Below, in pieces: positions 35,845 to 45,788 of a stretch of DNA of 51,001 nucleotides. The stretch spans positions 1-51,001 of the forward strand of contig NZ_QGGW01000015.1 of NCBI RefSeq assembly GCF_003148775.1. The letters run 5' to 3'. Below the pieces are notes generated by a model. The model saw only the letters and a program-made list of their open reading frames with translations, had not been told where the DNA came from and did not search any database. Source of the DNA: Roseicyclus mahoneyensis (GTDB taxonomy: Bacteria > Pseudomonadota > Alphaproteobacteria > Rhodobacterales > Rhodobacteraceae). The position numbers and the translations under genes were made by a program. How positions within the stretch are numbered: position 1 is the stretch's first letter; every line of letters starts with the position of its first letter.

Positions 35845-36234
35845 TCAGACGCGACGGCGCTTGGGCGGACGGCAGCCGTTATGGGCCATCGGGGTCACGT
35901 CGCGGATCGACGTGATCTGGAAGCCAGCGGCGGCCAACGCGCGCAGCGCGGATTCACGACCCGAACCGGGGCCCTGCACCTCGACCTCAAGGGTCTTGAC
36001 GCCGTGTTCCTGCGCCTTCTTGCCGGCATCCTCGGCGGCCATCTGGGCGGCAAAGGGCGTCGATTTGCGCGAGCCCTTGAAGCCCATGGTGCCTGCCGAC
36101 GACCAGGCAATCGCGTTGCCCTGCACGTCGGAAATCAGGATCTTGGTGTTGTTGAACGAGGAATTCACATGTGCAACGCCTGCGGCGATGTTCTTGGAAA
36201 CCTTGCGCTTTGCGGGACGACGATCGCGTGCCAT
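35845..36234 (-). CDS. rpsK: 30S ribosomal protein S11
   Basis: Small-subunit platform protein of 129 residues. Typical segments are [37 protein letters not shown] and the C-terminal [15 protein letters not shown]. It follows rpsM by 15 bp. Confidence 0.98.
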   Translation of the reverse strand: MARDRRPAKRKVSKNIAAGVAHVNSSFNNTKILISDVQGNAIAWSSAGTMGFKGSRKSTPFAAQMAAEDAGKKAQEHGVKTLEVEVQGPGSGRESALRALAAAGFQITSIRDVTPMAHNGCRPPKRRRV

Positions 36235-36249
36235 TGAACCAGCCCTCCC

Positions 36250-36618
36250 TTATTTCTTCTTGCCGGCGATGGCCTTTGCGGGGCCCTTGCGCGTGCGTGC
36301 GTTGGTGTGGGTCCGCTGGCCGCGAACGGGCAGGTTGCGGCGGTGACGCAGGCCGCGGTAGCAGCCGAGGTCCATCAGGCGCTTGATGTTCATCTGCGTC
36401 TCGCGGCGCAGATCGCCCTCGACGGTGAAGTTGGCGTCGATATGCTCGCGGATCTGAAGCACTTCGGCATCAGACAGCTGGTTGACGCGCCGGGTCTGAT
36501 CGATGCCGACGGCGTCACAGATCTGCTTGGCCGATGCGGGGCCGATGCCTGTGATATAGGTAAGCGCGATGGGAACGCGCTTGGACGTGGGGATGTTCAC
36601 CCCTGCGATACGTGCCAA
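36250..36618 (-). CDS. rpsM: 30S ribosomal protein S13, TTG start
   Basis: Small-subunit head protein of 122 residues, with [20 protein letters not shown] at its start and [15 protein letters not shown] at the end. Homologues start at the residue immediately before ARIAG; here that codon is TTG, preceded by AAAAGGA at suitable spacing. No ATG is available in the right place, and upstream in-frame codons read as non-ribosomal sequence. A rare start codon for a highly expressed gene is noteworthy. Confidence 0.95.
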   Translation of the reverse strand: MARIAGVNIPTSKRVPIALTYITGIGPASAKQICDAVGIDQTRRVNQLSDAEVLQIREHIDANFTVEGDLRRETQMNIKRLMDLGCYRGLRHRRNLPVRGQRTHTNARTRKGPAKAIAGKKK

Positions 36619-36771
36619 GGTCGTCTGTCCTTTTCGTTGCGAGCCCGTGATGCCAGGCCCTTTTTTCACAACTCGGAGCCCTTGATCCGGCGAACCGGAG
36701 GACCCTTGCTCATGGGGTGATCTAGGCAACGGATGCCCGGTGATCGACCCTGATTCCCGAAGGGAAGTCGC

Positions 36772-36800
36772 CGTGTAGGCGCATTCGGCCGGAGCGTCAA
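36772..36800 (-). promoter_or_regulatory. Possible internal promoter before rpsM
   Basis: TTGACG and TACACG are separated by 17 bp on the minus strand, inside the 228-bp gap between adk and rpsM. The gap is unusually long for this operon. A promoter here would give separate control of rpsM-rpsK-rpoA-rplQ. Confidence 0.45.
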
Positions 36801-36846
36801 GTGGCGCACCGGAGTTGGTGTCAAGAGAAATCTGACCCCCGGACCT

Positions 36847-37421
36847 TTAGCCGACGATCTGCCCGATATCCCCAGCGACCTCGTCGATCTCGCCCAGACC
36901 GTTCACGCCGCGCAGCAATCCCTTGGCATGGTAATAGCCCACCAGCGGCGAGGTCTGCTTGTAGTAGGCCATGAGGCGGGTTCTGAGGCTTTCGGCGTTG
37001 TCGTCGGCGCGCACCGGCTGACCGGCCGCCCGCGCCTGTTCGGCGCGACCCACGATCCGGTCGACCAGCACATCATCGTTGACCTTGAGTTCGATCACGG
37101 CATCGAGCCCCTGCCCCATCTCGTCGAGCAGATGACCCAACGCATCGGCCTGCGCCAGCGTGCGGGGGAATCCGTCGAAGATGAAGCCCGACCCACCTTG
37201 TTCCAGTTGCTCGCGGATCAGACCGATGACGATGTCATCGGTGACCAGATCGCCCTTGGCCATCACCTCGGCCACGCGCTTGCCCATCTCGCTGCCCGAG
37301 GCTTGCGCGGCGCGGAGCATGTCGCCGGTGGACAATTGCTTGAGGCCGCGAGTCTGGGTCAAGATGCCCGCCTGCGTGCCCTTGCCCGCCCCCGGCGGAC
37401 CCAGAAGGATGATGTTCACGC

Positions 37422-37425
<4 letters not shown>
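36847..37425 (-). CDS. adk: Adenylate kinase
   Basis: Converts AMP and ATP to two ADP. P-loop [11 protein letters not shown] near the N-terminus, then [11 protein letters not shown] and [17 protein letters not shown]. It has 192 residues with a short LID ([16 protein letters not shown]) instead of the longer zinc-type LID, a known variant. The start overlaps the secY stop by 4 nt, the usual secY-adk coupling. Confidence 0.97.
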
Positions 37426-38792
<1,367 letters not shown>

Positions 38793-38922
38793 GACGCCTC
38801 TCTGATGGGCAATGCGCCGCGGACCGGTCTTGCGGTCCTGCGGCGCGTAAAGACTTTTGGGGTATGTAAGCGGAGATGGCCCCGCCCACAAGCGTCGGGG
38901 GGCCGCAGCCCCCCGCCCGGTG

Positions 38923-39396
38923 TTACTCGGCTGCCACCGCTTGCGCGACGGTCAGTGTCCCGCCTGCTTTTCCGACCGCCTCGATGGCCGCCTTGGAGGC
39001 GCCGGTGACCGCGATCGTCAGCTTTATGGTGATGTCACCCTTGGCGAGCACACGGATGCCATCGAGCTTGCGGCGCACGAGGCCGGAGGCAACCAATGCG
39101 TCCTCGGTGATCGGCGCCGAGGCGTCGATCTTGCCCAGTTCGACGAATTTCTGGATCAGGCCAAGGTTGACCACCGCGTAATCCTTGCGGTTGGGCTTGT
39201 TGAAGCCGCGCTTGGGCAGACGCTGGTAGAGCGGCATCTGGCCGCCCTCATAGGCGTTGATCGCAACACCCGAGCGGGATTTCTGGCCCTTGATGCCGCG
39301 CCCGGCGGTCTTGCCCTTGCCCGAGCCGGGGCCACGGGCGATGCGCTTGGCCTTTTTGGCGGCGCCGGGATTGTCGCGCAGTTCATGCAGTTTCAT
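38923..39396 (-). CDS. rplO: 50S ribosomal protein L15
   Basis: Large-subunit protein of 157 residues, beginning [20 protein letters not shown] and containing [20 protein letters not shown]. It precedes secY with a 130-bp gap rich in C and G tracts, where no gene is seen. Confidence 0.98.
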   Translation of the reverse strand: MKLHELRDNPGAAKKAKRIARGPGSGKGKTAGRGIKGQKSRSGVAINAYEGGQMPLYQRLPKRGFNKPNRKDYAVVNLGLIQKFVELGKIDASAPITEDALVASGLVRRKLDGIRVLAKGDITIKLTIAVTGASKAAIEAVGKAGGTLTVAQAVAAE

Positions 39397-39519
39397 GTCG
39401 CTTCTCCTTGAGCCGGAACACCTGCCTTGAAGCGAAACTGGCAGGGACGCGGCGTCTTGTGTGTCAGGGACGGGGTAGGGCCTGCGGCCCCTGCCCCGAT
39501 CTTGAGAGGCGTGGCAGGA

Positions 39520-39708
39520 TCAGCCACGCTCCTCGATGATTTCGACCAGATGCGGGATCTTGTTGACCATCCCGCGGACGGAGGGGGTATCCTCAAGCTC
39601 GCGGGTCTTGTGCATCTTGTTCAGGCCCAGCCCGATCAGCGTGGCACGCTGGTCTGCGGGACGACGGATCGGAGAGCCGATCTGCTTGACGACGATGGTT
39701 TTTGCCAT
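39520..39708 (-). CDS. rpmD: 50S ribosomal protein L30
   Basis: A 62-residue protein with [20 protein letters not shown] and [20 protein letters not shown], the bacterial L30 pattern. It follows rpsE by 5 bp. A 123-bp spacer separates it from rplO. Confidence 0.97.
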   Translation of the reverse strand: MAKTIVVKQIGSPIRRPADQRATLIGLGLNKMHKTRELEDTPSVRGMVNKIPHLVEIIEERG

Positions 39709-39713
39709 GGATC

Positions 39714-40322
39714 TCAGGCCTCCTCTGCGACGGCTTCGGCGGCGGGGTGACCGTCACGCTTGGGCAGGATATCGGCCACCTTCTTGCCGCGGCGTGCGGC
39801 GATCTGGCGGGGCGAGGTTTCCTTGGTCAGACCGTCGAGCGTGGCGCGGATCATGTTGTAGGGGTTTTGCGACCCGGTCGACTTTGCCACAACGTCCTTG
39901 ACGCCCAGCATCTCGAACACGGCGCGCATCGGACCGCCGGCGATGATGCCGGTACCTTCCGCGGCGGAGCGCATCACGACCTTGCCGGCGCCATGATGGC
40001 CTTCCATGTCATGGTGCAGGGTGCGGCCTTCGCGCAGCGGCACGCGGATCAACTGGCGGCGGGCCTGTTCGGTCGCCTTGCGGATCGCCTCGGGCACCTC
40101 TTTGGCCTTGCCCTTGCCGAAACCGACGCGGCCGCGCTGGTCGCCAACGACGACAAGTGCCGCAAAGCCAAAGCGCTTGCCGCCCTTCACCGTCTTGGAT
40201 ACGCGGTTGATCGCCACGAGGCGTTCTGCGAATTCCGGCGTTTCCTCACGCTCTTCGCGGCGGCGGCCACGGTTGCGATCGCCCCGTTCGCCCCGGTTAT
40301 CGCGCTGTTCACGTTCTGCCAT
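39714..40322 (-). CDS. rpsE: 30S ribosomal protein S5
   Basis: S5 of 202 residues. The core has [20 protein letters not shown], then [20 protein letters not shown] and [10 protein letters not shown]. The N-terminus carries an extra Arg/Glu-rich stretch of about 35 residues ([20 protein letters not shown]). The ATG before AEREQ is chosen; upstream lies the inverted-repeat region. S5 helps control decoding accuracy. Confidence 0.96.
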   Translation of the reverse strand: MAEREQRDNRGERGDRNRGRRREEREETPEFAERLVAINRVSKTVKGGKRFGFAALVVVGDQRGRVGFGKGKAKEVPEAIRKATEQARRQLIRVPLREGRTLHHDMEGHHGAGKVVMRSAAEGTGIIAGGPMRAVFEMLGVKDVVAKSTGSQNPYNMIRATLDGLTKETSPRQIAARRGKKVADILPKRDGHPAAEAVAEEA

Positions 40323-40454
40323 GTGGCATGTCCTTGTCATCAGAGGCACCCGCGGGCGCCGGTTCAACTCGATCGTGGTGAAGCGTGTCTTCCCCGATCA
40401 TCGAAGGCGCGCCATGGGGCGCGCCCTGCAGCATTTTCGCGCCGCGCGGGGCCG

Positions 40455-40504
40455 GCAGATTGCCCACCCTACGAGGTGCCTTGGCCGTAAGGTGGGCAAT
40501 CTGC
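40455..40504. repeat. Long inverted repeat between rplR and rpsE
   Basis: GCAGATTGCCCACC pairs perfectly with GGTGGGCAATCTGC. After one mismatch the stem continues with TACG/CGTA, giving 18 paired bases around a 12-base loop. The right arm can also pair with the following TGCCCAC to form a second hairpin. The element fills part of a 194-bp gap that is otherwise a few bases in related operons. It looks like a small palindromic repeat (REP/MITE-like) lodged inside the operon; an mRNA processing or attenuation role is possible. Confidence 0.7.
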
Positions 40505-40516
40505 CCACACCCCCGG

Positions 40517-40876
40517 TCAGAACTTAAGACCACCTTCACGCGCTGCATCGGCCAAGGCCTTGATGCGCCCGTGGAACAGGAAACCGCCGCGGTCGAAGTA
40601 GACTTCTTCCACGCCGGCCGCCTTGGCCCGCTCGGCAATGGCGGCGCCGATCTTGCCGGCAGCCTCCAGGTTGTTCTTGCCGACAACGCCCAGATCCTTT
40701 TCGAGCGACGAGGCAGAGGCCAAGGTGACCCCCTTGGCGTCGTCGATCAGCTGGACGCTGATGTTCTTGTTCGAACGATGAACGGACAGACGGGGACGCC
40801 CGTTCGCCATCGCGCGCAGTTTGTTCCGGTTGCGCTGGCGGCGCTTCTGGAACAGGTCTCTTGTGCTCAGTGCCAT
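40517..40876 (-). CDS. rplR: 50S ribosomal protein L18
   Basis: 5S rRNA-binding protein of 119 residues, with [20 protein letters not shown], then [20 protein letters not shown] and [20 protein letters not shown]. The start is the ATG eleven bases after the rplF stop. Confidence 0.97.
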   Translation of the reverse strand: MALSTRDLFQKRRQRNRNKLRAMANGRPRLSVHRSNKNISVQLIDDAKGVTLASASSLEKDLGVVGKNNLEAAGKIGAAIAERAKAAGVEEVYFDRGGFLFHGRIKALADAAREGGLKF

Positions 40877-40887
40877 GTGCGTCGCCC

Positions 40888-41421
40888 TTACTTCTTCTTG
40901 CCTTCCTTGCGGAAGATATACTCGCCCTTGTAGCGGATGCCCTTGCCCTTGTAGGGCTCCGGCGCGCGCCACTCGCGGATGTTGGCGGCCACCTGGCCGA
41001 CGAGCTGTTCGTCGATGCCTTCGATCACCACTTCGGTGTTCTTGGGCGTGGTCACGGTGACGCCTGCCGGAACGGCGAAGTCGACATCATGGCTGTAGCC
41101 AAGTGCCAATTTCAGGACATTGCCCTGCGCGTTGGCACGGTAGCCGACGCCCTGGATCTCAAGCTCTTTCTTGAAGCCCGCGCTGACGCCGGTCACCAGG
41201 TTCTGGACCATGGAGCGCGACATGCCCCACTGCTGGCGCGCACGCTTGGACTTGCCGCGCGGCGTGACCGCGACGGTGTTGTCGGCGACCGTCAGCGTGA
41301 CGTCGTCGGTTGCAGTGAAGCTGCGGGTGCCTTTCGGCCCCTTCACTTCGACGGTCTGGCCGGAGACGGAGGCAGAAACCCCCGACGGCAGCTCGACCGG
41401 TTTTTTCCCAATACGAGACAT
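40888..41421 (-). CDS. rplF: 50S ribosomal protein L6
   Basis: L6 of 177 residues, beginning [18 protein letters not shown] and ending with [16 protein letters not shown] and a basic tail. It has the expected two-repeat alpha/beta layout. Start chosen at the ATG before SRIGK, 13 bp after rpsH. Confidence 0.98.
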   Translation of the reverse strand: MSRIGKKPVELPSGVSASVSGQTVEVKGPKGTRSFTATDDVTLTVADNTVAVTPRGKSKRARQQWGMSRSMVQNLVTGVSAGFKKELEIQGVGYRANAQGNVLKLALGYSHDVDFAVPAGVTVTTPKNTEVVIEGIDEQLVGQVAANIREWRAPEPYKGKGIRYKGEYIFRKEGKKK

Positions 41422-41434
41422 GTGCCGTTCCTCC

Positions 41435-41827
41435 TCAGAACACGGTGCAGAGCACTTCGCCGCCGACATTCTGCGAACGGGCGGTGGCATCGGTCATCAC
41501 GCCCTTGGACGTGGAGACGATGGAAACGCCCAGACCCTGACGGACCTGCGGAATGTCGCCAACGCCCAGATAGACGCGGCGGCCGGGTTTCGAAACGCGC
41601 TTGAGCTCGCGGATGACCGGAGTGCCCTCGTAGTACTTCAGGCTGATCTCGAAGGCCGGGTGGCCGTTCTTGTCGGTCGCGGGCGCATAGCCACGGATGT
41701 ATCCTTCGTCGGCCAGCACATCCAGAACGCGCGCGCGCTGCTTGGAGGCCGGGGTCATGACGGTGGATTTGCCACGCATCTGCGAGTTGCGGATGCGGGT
41801 CAGCATATCGCCGATAGGATCATTCAT
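41435..41827 (-). CDS. rpsH: 30S ribosomal protein S8
   Basis: S8 of 130 residues, a primary 16S rRNA binder and, in E. coli, translational repressor of the spc operon. It begins [20 protein letters not shown] and ends with [20 protein letters not shown]. It sits 12 bp after rpsN. Confidence 0.98.
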   Translation of the reverse strand: MNDPIGDMLTRIRNSQMRGKSTVMTPASKQRARVLDVLADEGYIRGYAPATDKNGHPAFEISLKYYEGTPVIRELKRVSKPGRRVYLGVGDIPQVRQGLGVSIVSTSKGVMTDATARSQNVGGEVLCTVF

Positions 41828-41839
41828 CTCTGGATCTCC

Positions 41840-42145
41840 TTACCAGCTCGACTTGACCATGCCGGGGATCTGACCCATCGAGGCCAGATCACGCAGCATG
41901 ATCCGCGACATTTTCAGCTTGCGGTAATACGCCTTGGGGCGCCCGGTGAGCTGGCAACGGTTGTGAAGACGGCTGGGCGACGAATTGCGCGGCAGCTTGG
42001 CCAGCTTCAGGCGCGCCTTGAAGCGCTCTTCCATCGGCTTGGTGTCGTCGTTTGCGATTTCTTTCAGCGCCGCGCGCTTGGTGGCGTATTGTGCCACCAG
42101 CTTTTGACGCTTGAGTTCGCGTTCGACCATGGAAACTTTTGCCAT
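41840..42145 (-). CDS. rpsN: 30S ribosomal protein S14, zinc-free type
   Basis: S14 of 101 residues in the long form without the zinc-binding CxxC pairs. It has [20 protein letters not shown] and [19 protein letters not shown]. This form is the usual one in Alphaproteobacteria. Confidence 0.98.
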   Translation of the reverse strand: MAKVSMVERELKRQKLVAQYATKRAALKEIANDDTKPMEERFKARLKLAKLPRNSSPSRLHNRCQLTGRPKAYYRKLKMSRIMLRDLASMGQIPGMVKSSW

Positions 42146-42163
42146 GTGAGTGTCCCTCCTGCG

Positions 42164-42724
42164 TCAGGCGTTGAACGGCATGTTGAAGTGCTTGAGCAGC
42201 GCCTTCGCCTCGGCATCGGATGCCGCGTTGGTGACGATGATCACGTCGATGCCCCAGACCTCGTCGACCTTGTCGAAGTTGATCTCGGGAAACACGATGT
42301 GTTCCTTGATCCCCATCGCAAAGTTGCCGCGGCCGTCGAAGGCCGGCTTCACACCCCGGAAGTCGCGGATGCGGGGCATCGCGACGGTGATCAGACGGTC
42401 GAGGAAGTCGTACATCCGGTCACCGCGCAGCGTGACCTTGGCGCCCAGCGTCATGCCTTCGCGGACCCGGAAGCCTGCGATCGATTTCTTGGCGATGGTG
42501 GGCACTGCCTGCTGACCGGCGATGGTGGACAGGTCGTCGACCGCCGATTTCGCCTTTTTCGAGTCGCGCACCGATTCAGAGCCACAGCCGATGTTCAGCA
42601 CGATCTTGTCGAGCCGGGGGATCTGCATGTCGTTCTTATAGGCGAACTCTTCCTTCAGCGCGGGCTTGATCGTCTCGCGGTAGAAGGACTTGAGGCGCGG
42701 GGTATAGGTTGCAGTATCAAGCAT
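42164..42724 (-). CDS. rplE: 50S ribosomal protein L5
   Basis: 5S rRNA-associated protein of 186 residues, with [40 protein letters not shown] and [19 protein letters not shown]. Its start overlaps the end of rplX by 8 nt. Confidence 0.98.
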   Translation of the reverse strand: MLDTATYTPRLKSFYRETIKPALKEEFAYKNDMQIPRLDKIVLNIGCGSESVRDSKKAKSAVDDLSTIAGQQAVPTIAKKSIAGFRVREGMTLGAKVTLRGDRMYDFLDRLITVAMPRIRDFRGVKPAFDGRGNFAMGIKEHIVFPEINFDKVDEVWGIDVIIVTNAASDAEAKALLKHFNMPFNA

Positions 42725-43028
42725 CGATCACGTCCCCCGTGGTCTTGGCGACGCGCAGCTTCTTGCCGTCTTCGATCTTGAAGCCGACGCGGGTCGGTTT
42801 GCCGTTCTTGTCGAGCAGCGCAAGGTTCGACAGCGCGATGGGCATCGCCTGCGGAATGCGGCCGCCCTGGCTGGTCTGGCTTTGCTTGGTGTGGCGGATG
42901 GCGATGTTTACGCCGTCCACAATGGCCTTGCCATCCTGGGGCATCACTTGGGTGATCTCACCCTGCTTGCCCTTGTCCTTGCCGGCCAACACGAGGACCT
43001 TGTCGCCTTTTTTCAGCTTGGCAGCCAT
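42717..43028 (-). CDS. rplX: 50S ribosomal protein L24
   Basis: Assembly-initiating large-subunit protein of 103 residues, with the KOW motif [19 protein letters not shown], followed by [20 protein letters not shown]. It overlaps rplN by one base and rplE by 8. Confidence 0.98.
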   Translation of the reverse strand: MAAKLKKGDKVLVLAGKDKGKQGEITQVMPQDGKAIVDGVNIAIRHTKQSQTSQGGRIPQAMPIALSNLALLDKNGKPTRVGFKIEDGKKLRVAKTTGDVIDA

Positions 43029-43396
43029 TACAGCACCTCCGGCGCGAGCGAGATGATCTTCATGAAGTTCTTCGCGCGCAGCTCACGAACCACCGGCCCG
43101 AAAATACGGGTGCCGACCGGCTCGTTGTTGTTGTTGAGGATGACGGCGGCGTTGCGGTCGAAGCGGATGGCGGTGCCGTCTTCGCGGCGCACTTCCTTGG
43201 CGGTGCGCACGACGACGGCCTTGCGGACATCACCCTTTTTCACGCGGCCGCGCGGAATGGCCTCTTTCACCGACACCACGATGATGTCGCCGACCGAGGC
43301 ATAGCGGCGGTGCGAACCGCCGAGGACCTTGATGCACTGAACTTTCCGGGCACCGGAATTGTCAGCCACATCCAGATTGGTCTGCATCTGGATCAT
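43028..43396 (-). CDS. rplN: 50S ribosomal protein L14
   Basis: L14 of 122 residues, beginning [20 protein letters not shown] and containing [20 protein letters not shown] and [16 protein letters not shown]. It is preceded by an 83-bp gap after rpsQ. Confidence 0.98.
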   Translation of the reverse strand: MIQMQTNLDVADNSGARKVQCIKVLGGSHRRYASVGDIIVVSVKEAIPRGRVKKGDVRKAVVVRTAKEVRREDGTAIRFDRNAAVILNNNNEPVGTRIFGPVVRELRAKNFMKIISLAPEVL

Positions 43397-43479
43397 TTGG
43401 TTTCTCCCGACGTCCGGGGCCGCCTTTTCAGGACATTGACCCCGGGGTTTCGATCAAACCGAGATGTGCTTGGGGTGCG

Positions 43480-43713
43480 TCAGACGCGCTCCAGCACCTC
43501 CCAGCGCTTGGTTTTCGACTTGGGCGCACATTCCTGGATACGGACGGTGTCGCCGACGTTGAACTGGTTGTTTTCGTCGTGGGCGCGGTACTTCTTGGAC
43601 TTCCGGATGGTCTTGGCAAGAACCGGGTGCTTGAAGCGACGCTCGACCGACACGGTGACGGTTTGGGCGTTGGCGTTGGACGTGACGGTGCCGGACAGGA
43701 TACGCTTGGGCAT
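43480..43713 (-). CDS. rpsQ: 30S ribosomal protein S17
   Basis: S17 of 77 residues, with the OB-fold pattern [20 protein letters not shown] and [20 protein letters not shown]. It overlaps rpmC by one base. Confidence 0.97.
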   Translation of the reverse strand: MPKRILSGTVTSNANAQTVTVSVERRFKHPVLAKTIRKSKKYRAHDENNQFNVGDTVRIQECAPKSKTKRWEVLERV

Positions 43714-43922
43714 CAGTTGGCCTCCCCTGCTGCGGCGGTCGCTTTTTCATTCAGGATGGTCAGCACGCGCGCGGCGTCACGCTTGACGGTGCGCATGCGG
43801 GCCGTGTTCTCAAGCTGGCCAGTGGCCTGCTGGAAGCGGAGGTTGAAGGCCTCCTTCTTGAGCTGAACAAGCTGATCGCGCAGCTGGTCCGGCGTCTTCT
43901 CGCGAAGATCAGTGGCGTTCAT
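43713..43922 (-). CDS. rpmC: 50S ribosomal protein L29
   Basis: L29 of 69 residues, with [20 protein letters not shown] and [19 protein letters not shown]. The ATG before NATDLREK follows AAAGGA. In most bacteria rplP lies directly upstream; here the upstream neighbours are toxin-antitoxin genes on the other strand, so rpmC begins a separate transcription unit. Confidence 0.97.
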   Translation of the reverse strand: MNATDLREKTPDQLRDQLVQLKKEAFNLRFQQATGQLENTARMRTVKRDAARVLTILNEKATAAAGEAN

Positions 43923-44006
43923 CGCCTTGGTCCTTTCAACATCACGAGGACGCCCCTGCAACGCAGGGTCACGCCGATTCCCGTGGAGCTCGGTGAATAG
44001 AGGGCG

Positions 44007-44035
44007 CGTATAGGCGCAAAGCGGGGATGCCGCAA
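44007..44035 (-). promoter_or_regulatory. Probable promoter of the rpmC-to-adk ribosomal unit
   Basis: On the minus strand TTGCGG and TATACG are separated by 17 bp, about 85 bp before rpmC. A promoter here would be needed because a terminator follows rplP and the intervening genes point the other way. Confidence 0.5.
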
Positions 44036-44046
44036 CCCCATATTCC

Positions 44047-44083
44047 TTGCCGTCCCGGACCTGTCAGTATATACGAACGTATA
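44047..44083 (+). promoter_or_regulatory. Promoter and palindromic operator of the antitoxin-toxin operon
   Basis: TTGCCG and TATACG are spaced 17 bp apart on the plus strand. The -10 is part of a palindrome, TATACG-AA-CGTATA, at 44070-44083. AbrB/MazE-type antitoxins commonly repress their own operon by binding such a palindrome, so this is a likely autoregulatory site. The promoter lies back to back with that of rpmC. Confidence 0.55.
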
Positions 44084-44098
44084 ACCCCGAGGTGCGCC

Positions 44099-44323
44099 AT
44101 GATCGAAACCAGAATCCGCAAGGTCGGCAACTCGGCCGTCATGACCCTGACCGCCGAGATGCTGGCCATCCTCGACGCCAAGGAGGGTGACACCCTCTAT
44201 GTCGTGCGGGGCGACGACGGGTCGTTGCGTATCATGGCCAATGACCCGGCACTGGCGGCAGCCCTTGCCGCGGGCGAAGCGGTGATGGACGAGAACAGGG
44301 ACCTGCTGCAGGCGCTGGCGTGA
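44099..44323 (+). CDS. AbrB/MazE-type antitoxin
   Basis: A 74-residue protein with a swapped-hairpin AbrB DNA-binding N-terminus (IETRIRKVGNSAVMTLTAEM, then LDAKEGDTLYVVR) and an acidic, helical C-terminus (AGEAVMDENRDLLQALA) expected to wrap and neutralise the toxin. The ATG is preceded by GAGGT. The stop overlaps the GTG start of doc (GTGA), typical of antitoxin-first type II modules. It lies opposite in strand to the flanking ribosomal genes. Confidence 0.88.
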   Translation: MIETRIRKVGNSAVMTLTAEMLAILDAKEGDTLYVVRGDDGSLRIMANDPALAAALAAGEAVMDENRDLLQALA

Positions 44324-44712
44324 GCCAGCCCGCCTGGGTGCCACTACGCGCCGTCATTTCCTTCCACGACCGCCAGATCGCGCGCCACGGAGGTGCGCCG
44401 GGGTTGCGCGACCTCACCTTGCTCGAGGCGGCCTGTGCTCGGCCTATGAACCGCGCTGTGTATGGCGAGCGGGACCTGCATGTGCTGGCCGCAGCCTATG
44501 CCTTTGGCATCTGCAAGGCTCATGCCTTCGTCGACGGGAACAAGCGGACGGCTTTCGTTACCACGCTGACCTTCCTGCGGCTGAACGGGTTGCAGATGCG
44601 GCCGGACCCGGAAGAAGGTGTCAGGATGATGGAGAATCTCGCGGCAGGCGGGATGACGGAGAAACCATTTGCGGAGTGGCTGGCAGGGCAGACATTTGTG
44701 ATGTCGAGCTAG
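44320..44712 (+). CDS. doc: Doc (death-on-curing) family toxin
   Basis: Fic-fold toxin of 130 residues. The catalytic motif reads HAFVDGNKRTAF, matching HxFx[D/N]xNKR of Doc, which in phage P1 phosphorylates EF-Tu and halts translation. The upstream helix region (GLRDLTLLEAACARP, then AAAYAFGICKA) also fits. It starts with GTG, coupled to the antitoxin. The tuf gene, encoding the known Doc target, lies a few kilobases away in the same ribosomal cluster. The 3' end overlaps the convergent GIY-YIG gene by about 90 bp. Confidence 0.9.
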   Translation: MSQPAWVPLRAVISFHDRQIARHGGAPGLRDLTLLEAACARPMNRAVYGERDLHVLAAAYAFGICKAHAFVDGNKRTAFVTTLTFLRLNGLQMRPDPEEGVRMMENLAAGGMTEKPFAEWLAGQTFVMSS

Positions 44713-45031
44713 TGCTATGAGCATCCATTACATCGCCGCGCCATTTTGGGACCCGATTGTATCCTATGTCGGGGTTGTTGGACTGTAGGCGAGAGATGCA
44801 CGCCATTTCGACCTTGCCAACTTCAATCTTGTCGTCACCTTCAAAGAGGATTTCACGCCGAATGGTGAAGTCCATCAACTCTTCCTTGGAGAAGTCGGCT
44901 TCCACCCGGCGATAGTCCCACGAACCGAAATACCGGATCGTGTGCCCATCGTAACCAATATCCTTGCCGACGTAGATTTTTCCGTTTGGGAACGTGATCT
45001 TGTAGACAACGTATTTAAATTTTTTCAACAA
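44621..45031 (-). CDS. GIY-YIG endonuclease-like protein, A/T-rich, overlapping doc
   Basis: A 136-residue frame whose first 97 residues resemble the GIY-YIG nuclease fold: VVYKITFPNGKIYVGKD at 8-24, a possible catalytic Arg33 in GHTIRYFGSW, Glu75 in KVEMACIS, and the terminal GYN at 90-92. The start is one of two adjacent TTG codons with a weak ribosome binding site, so the 5' end may be damaged. After residue 97 the frame continues antisense through the end of doc with low-complexity Ser/Thr sequence; the native stop was probably lost. The DNA is clearly richer in A/T than its surroundings, suggesting recent transfer. Possibly a solitary homing-type nuclease. Confidence 0.6.
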   Translation of the reverse strand: MLKKFKYVVYKITFPNGKIYVGKDIGYDGHTIRYFGSWDYRRVEADFSKEELMDFTIRREILFEGDDKIEVGKVEMACISRLQSNNPDIGYNRVPKWRGDVMDAHSTSSTSQMSALPATPQMVSPSSRLPRDSPSS

Positions 45032-45069
45032 CTTCCGCCCACTTTTGACCTGTGCACACCGACCTTATC

Positions 45070-45690
45070 TCACTCCCACCGATAGTTGAAACTCACGCTT
45101 ACCCGGTCGTCCTCGTCCATATTCATCGGCACCTCGTGGCGCAGCCACGACTCCCACAGCAGCACGTCGCCCGCCTGCGGCCCCGGATAGACGAAGGCGC
45201 GCAATTCCTCGCGACAGTGCGGGCGGCGGGCGGGGGCGGCCATCATCATGGCGTGGCGCGGGTCTTCCAGCTTGATCGACTTTGCGCCGGGGGGGACCAC
45301 GACATAGGTCGTGCCGGAAATCACCGAATGGGGGTGGATGTGGCTGGTGTGGATGCCTCCCTCGGGCAGGATGTTGATCCAGATATCCTCCAGCACCAGA
45401 TTGCGGTCCTCGAGGTCGAATTCCAGGTCGGTGACGAAGGCCGCGACATGGGCGTCGAGGGCGGCCACCAACGTCTTGAAGATCGGGAAGCGCCACGGCA
45501 AGTCGGTCAGCGACGCATAGGAGGTGTAGCCGGGAAACCCGTTCTCCTCGCACCACTCCTGCCCGGCCTCGTCATCCTCGGCGATGGAGAAGCACGACGC
45601 CTCCAGCTCGTCGGGGTCGACGGCGGGGCCCAGCTCGGCCAGCTTGCCGTGGTAGAGGCGGGTGACGAAGAGCGACTTGATCGTTGGCAT
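45070..45690 (-). CDS. TIGR02466-type 2OG-Fe(II) oxygenase family protein
   Basis: A 206-residue putative iron- and 2-oxoglutarate-dependent oxygenase. The metal-binding half reads GGIHTSHIHPHSVISGTTYV (His114, 117, 119, 121). A later LLWESWLRHEVPMN supplies His185, and RVSVSFNYRW contains the conserved Arg196 likely to hold 2-oxoglutarate. The start is the ATG preceded by GAGGA. It lies directly downstream of rplP on the same strand, beyond a terminator. Because L16 is a hydroxylation substrate of an unrelated oxygenase (YcfD) in E. coli, a ribosomal target is conceivable but untested. Confidence 0.8.
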   Translation of the reverse strand: MPTIKSLFVTRLYHGKLAELGPAVDPDELEASCFSIAEDDEAGQEWCEENGFPGYTSYASLTDLPWRFPIFKTLVAALDAHVAAFVTDLEFDLEDRNLVLEDIWINILPEGGIHTSHIHPHSVISGTTYVVVPPGAKSIKLEDPRHAMMMAAPARRPHCREELRAFVYPGPQAGDVLLWESWLRHEVPMNMDEDDRVSVSFNYRWE

Positions 45691-45750
45691 GGGCGTGATC
45701 CTCGGGCGTTTGGGTAGGGTGTGCCTTCAGGCGCACGATCACGCAACGGG

Positions 45751-45788
45751 GAAAAGAAAAAGCCCCCGACGCTGCGGCGTCGGAGGCT
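45751..45788 (-). terminator. Strong intrinsic terminator after rplP
   Basis: On the minus strand AGCCTCCGACGC pairs with GCGTCGGGGGCT (one mismatch) around a four-base loop, followed by TTTTTCTTTT. It lies about 73 bp past the rplP stop and splits the ribosomal superoperon. A further 7-bp palindrome, CAGTTTC/GAAACTG, sits between it and rplP at 45818-45834. Confidence 0.88.

Noticed and set aside
34432-36237. A 601-codon plus-strand open frame across rpoA and rpsK
   Set aside because: It is antisense to unmistakable RNA polymerase alpha and S11 genes.
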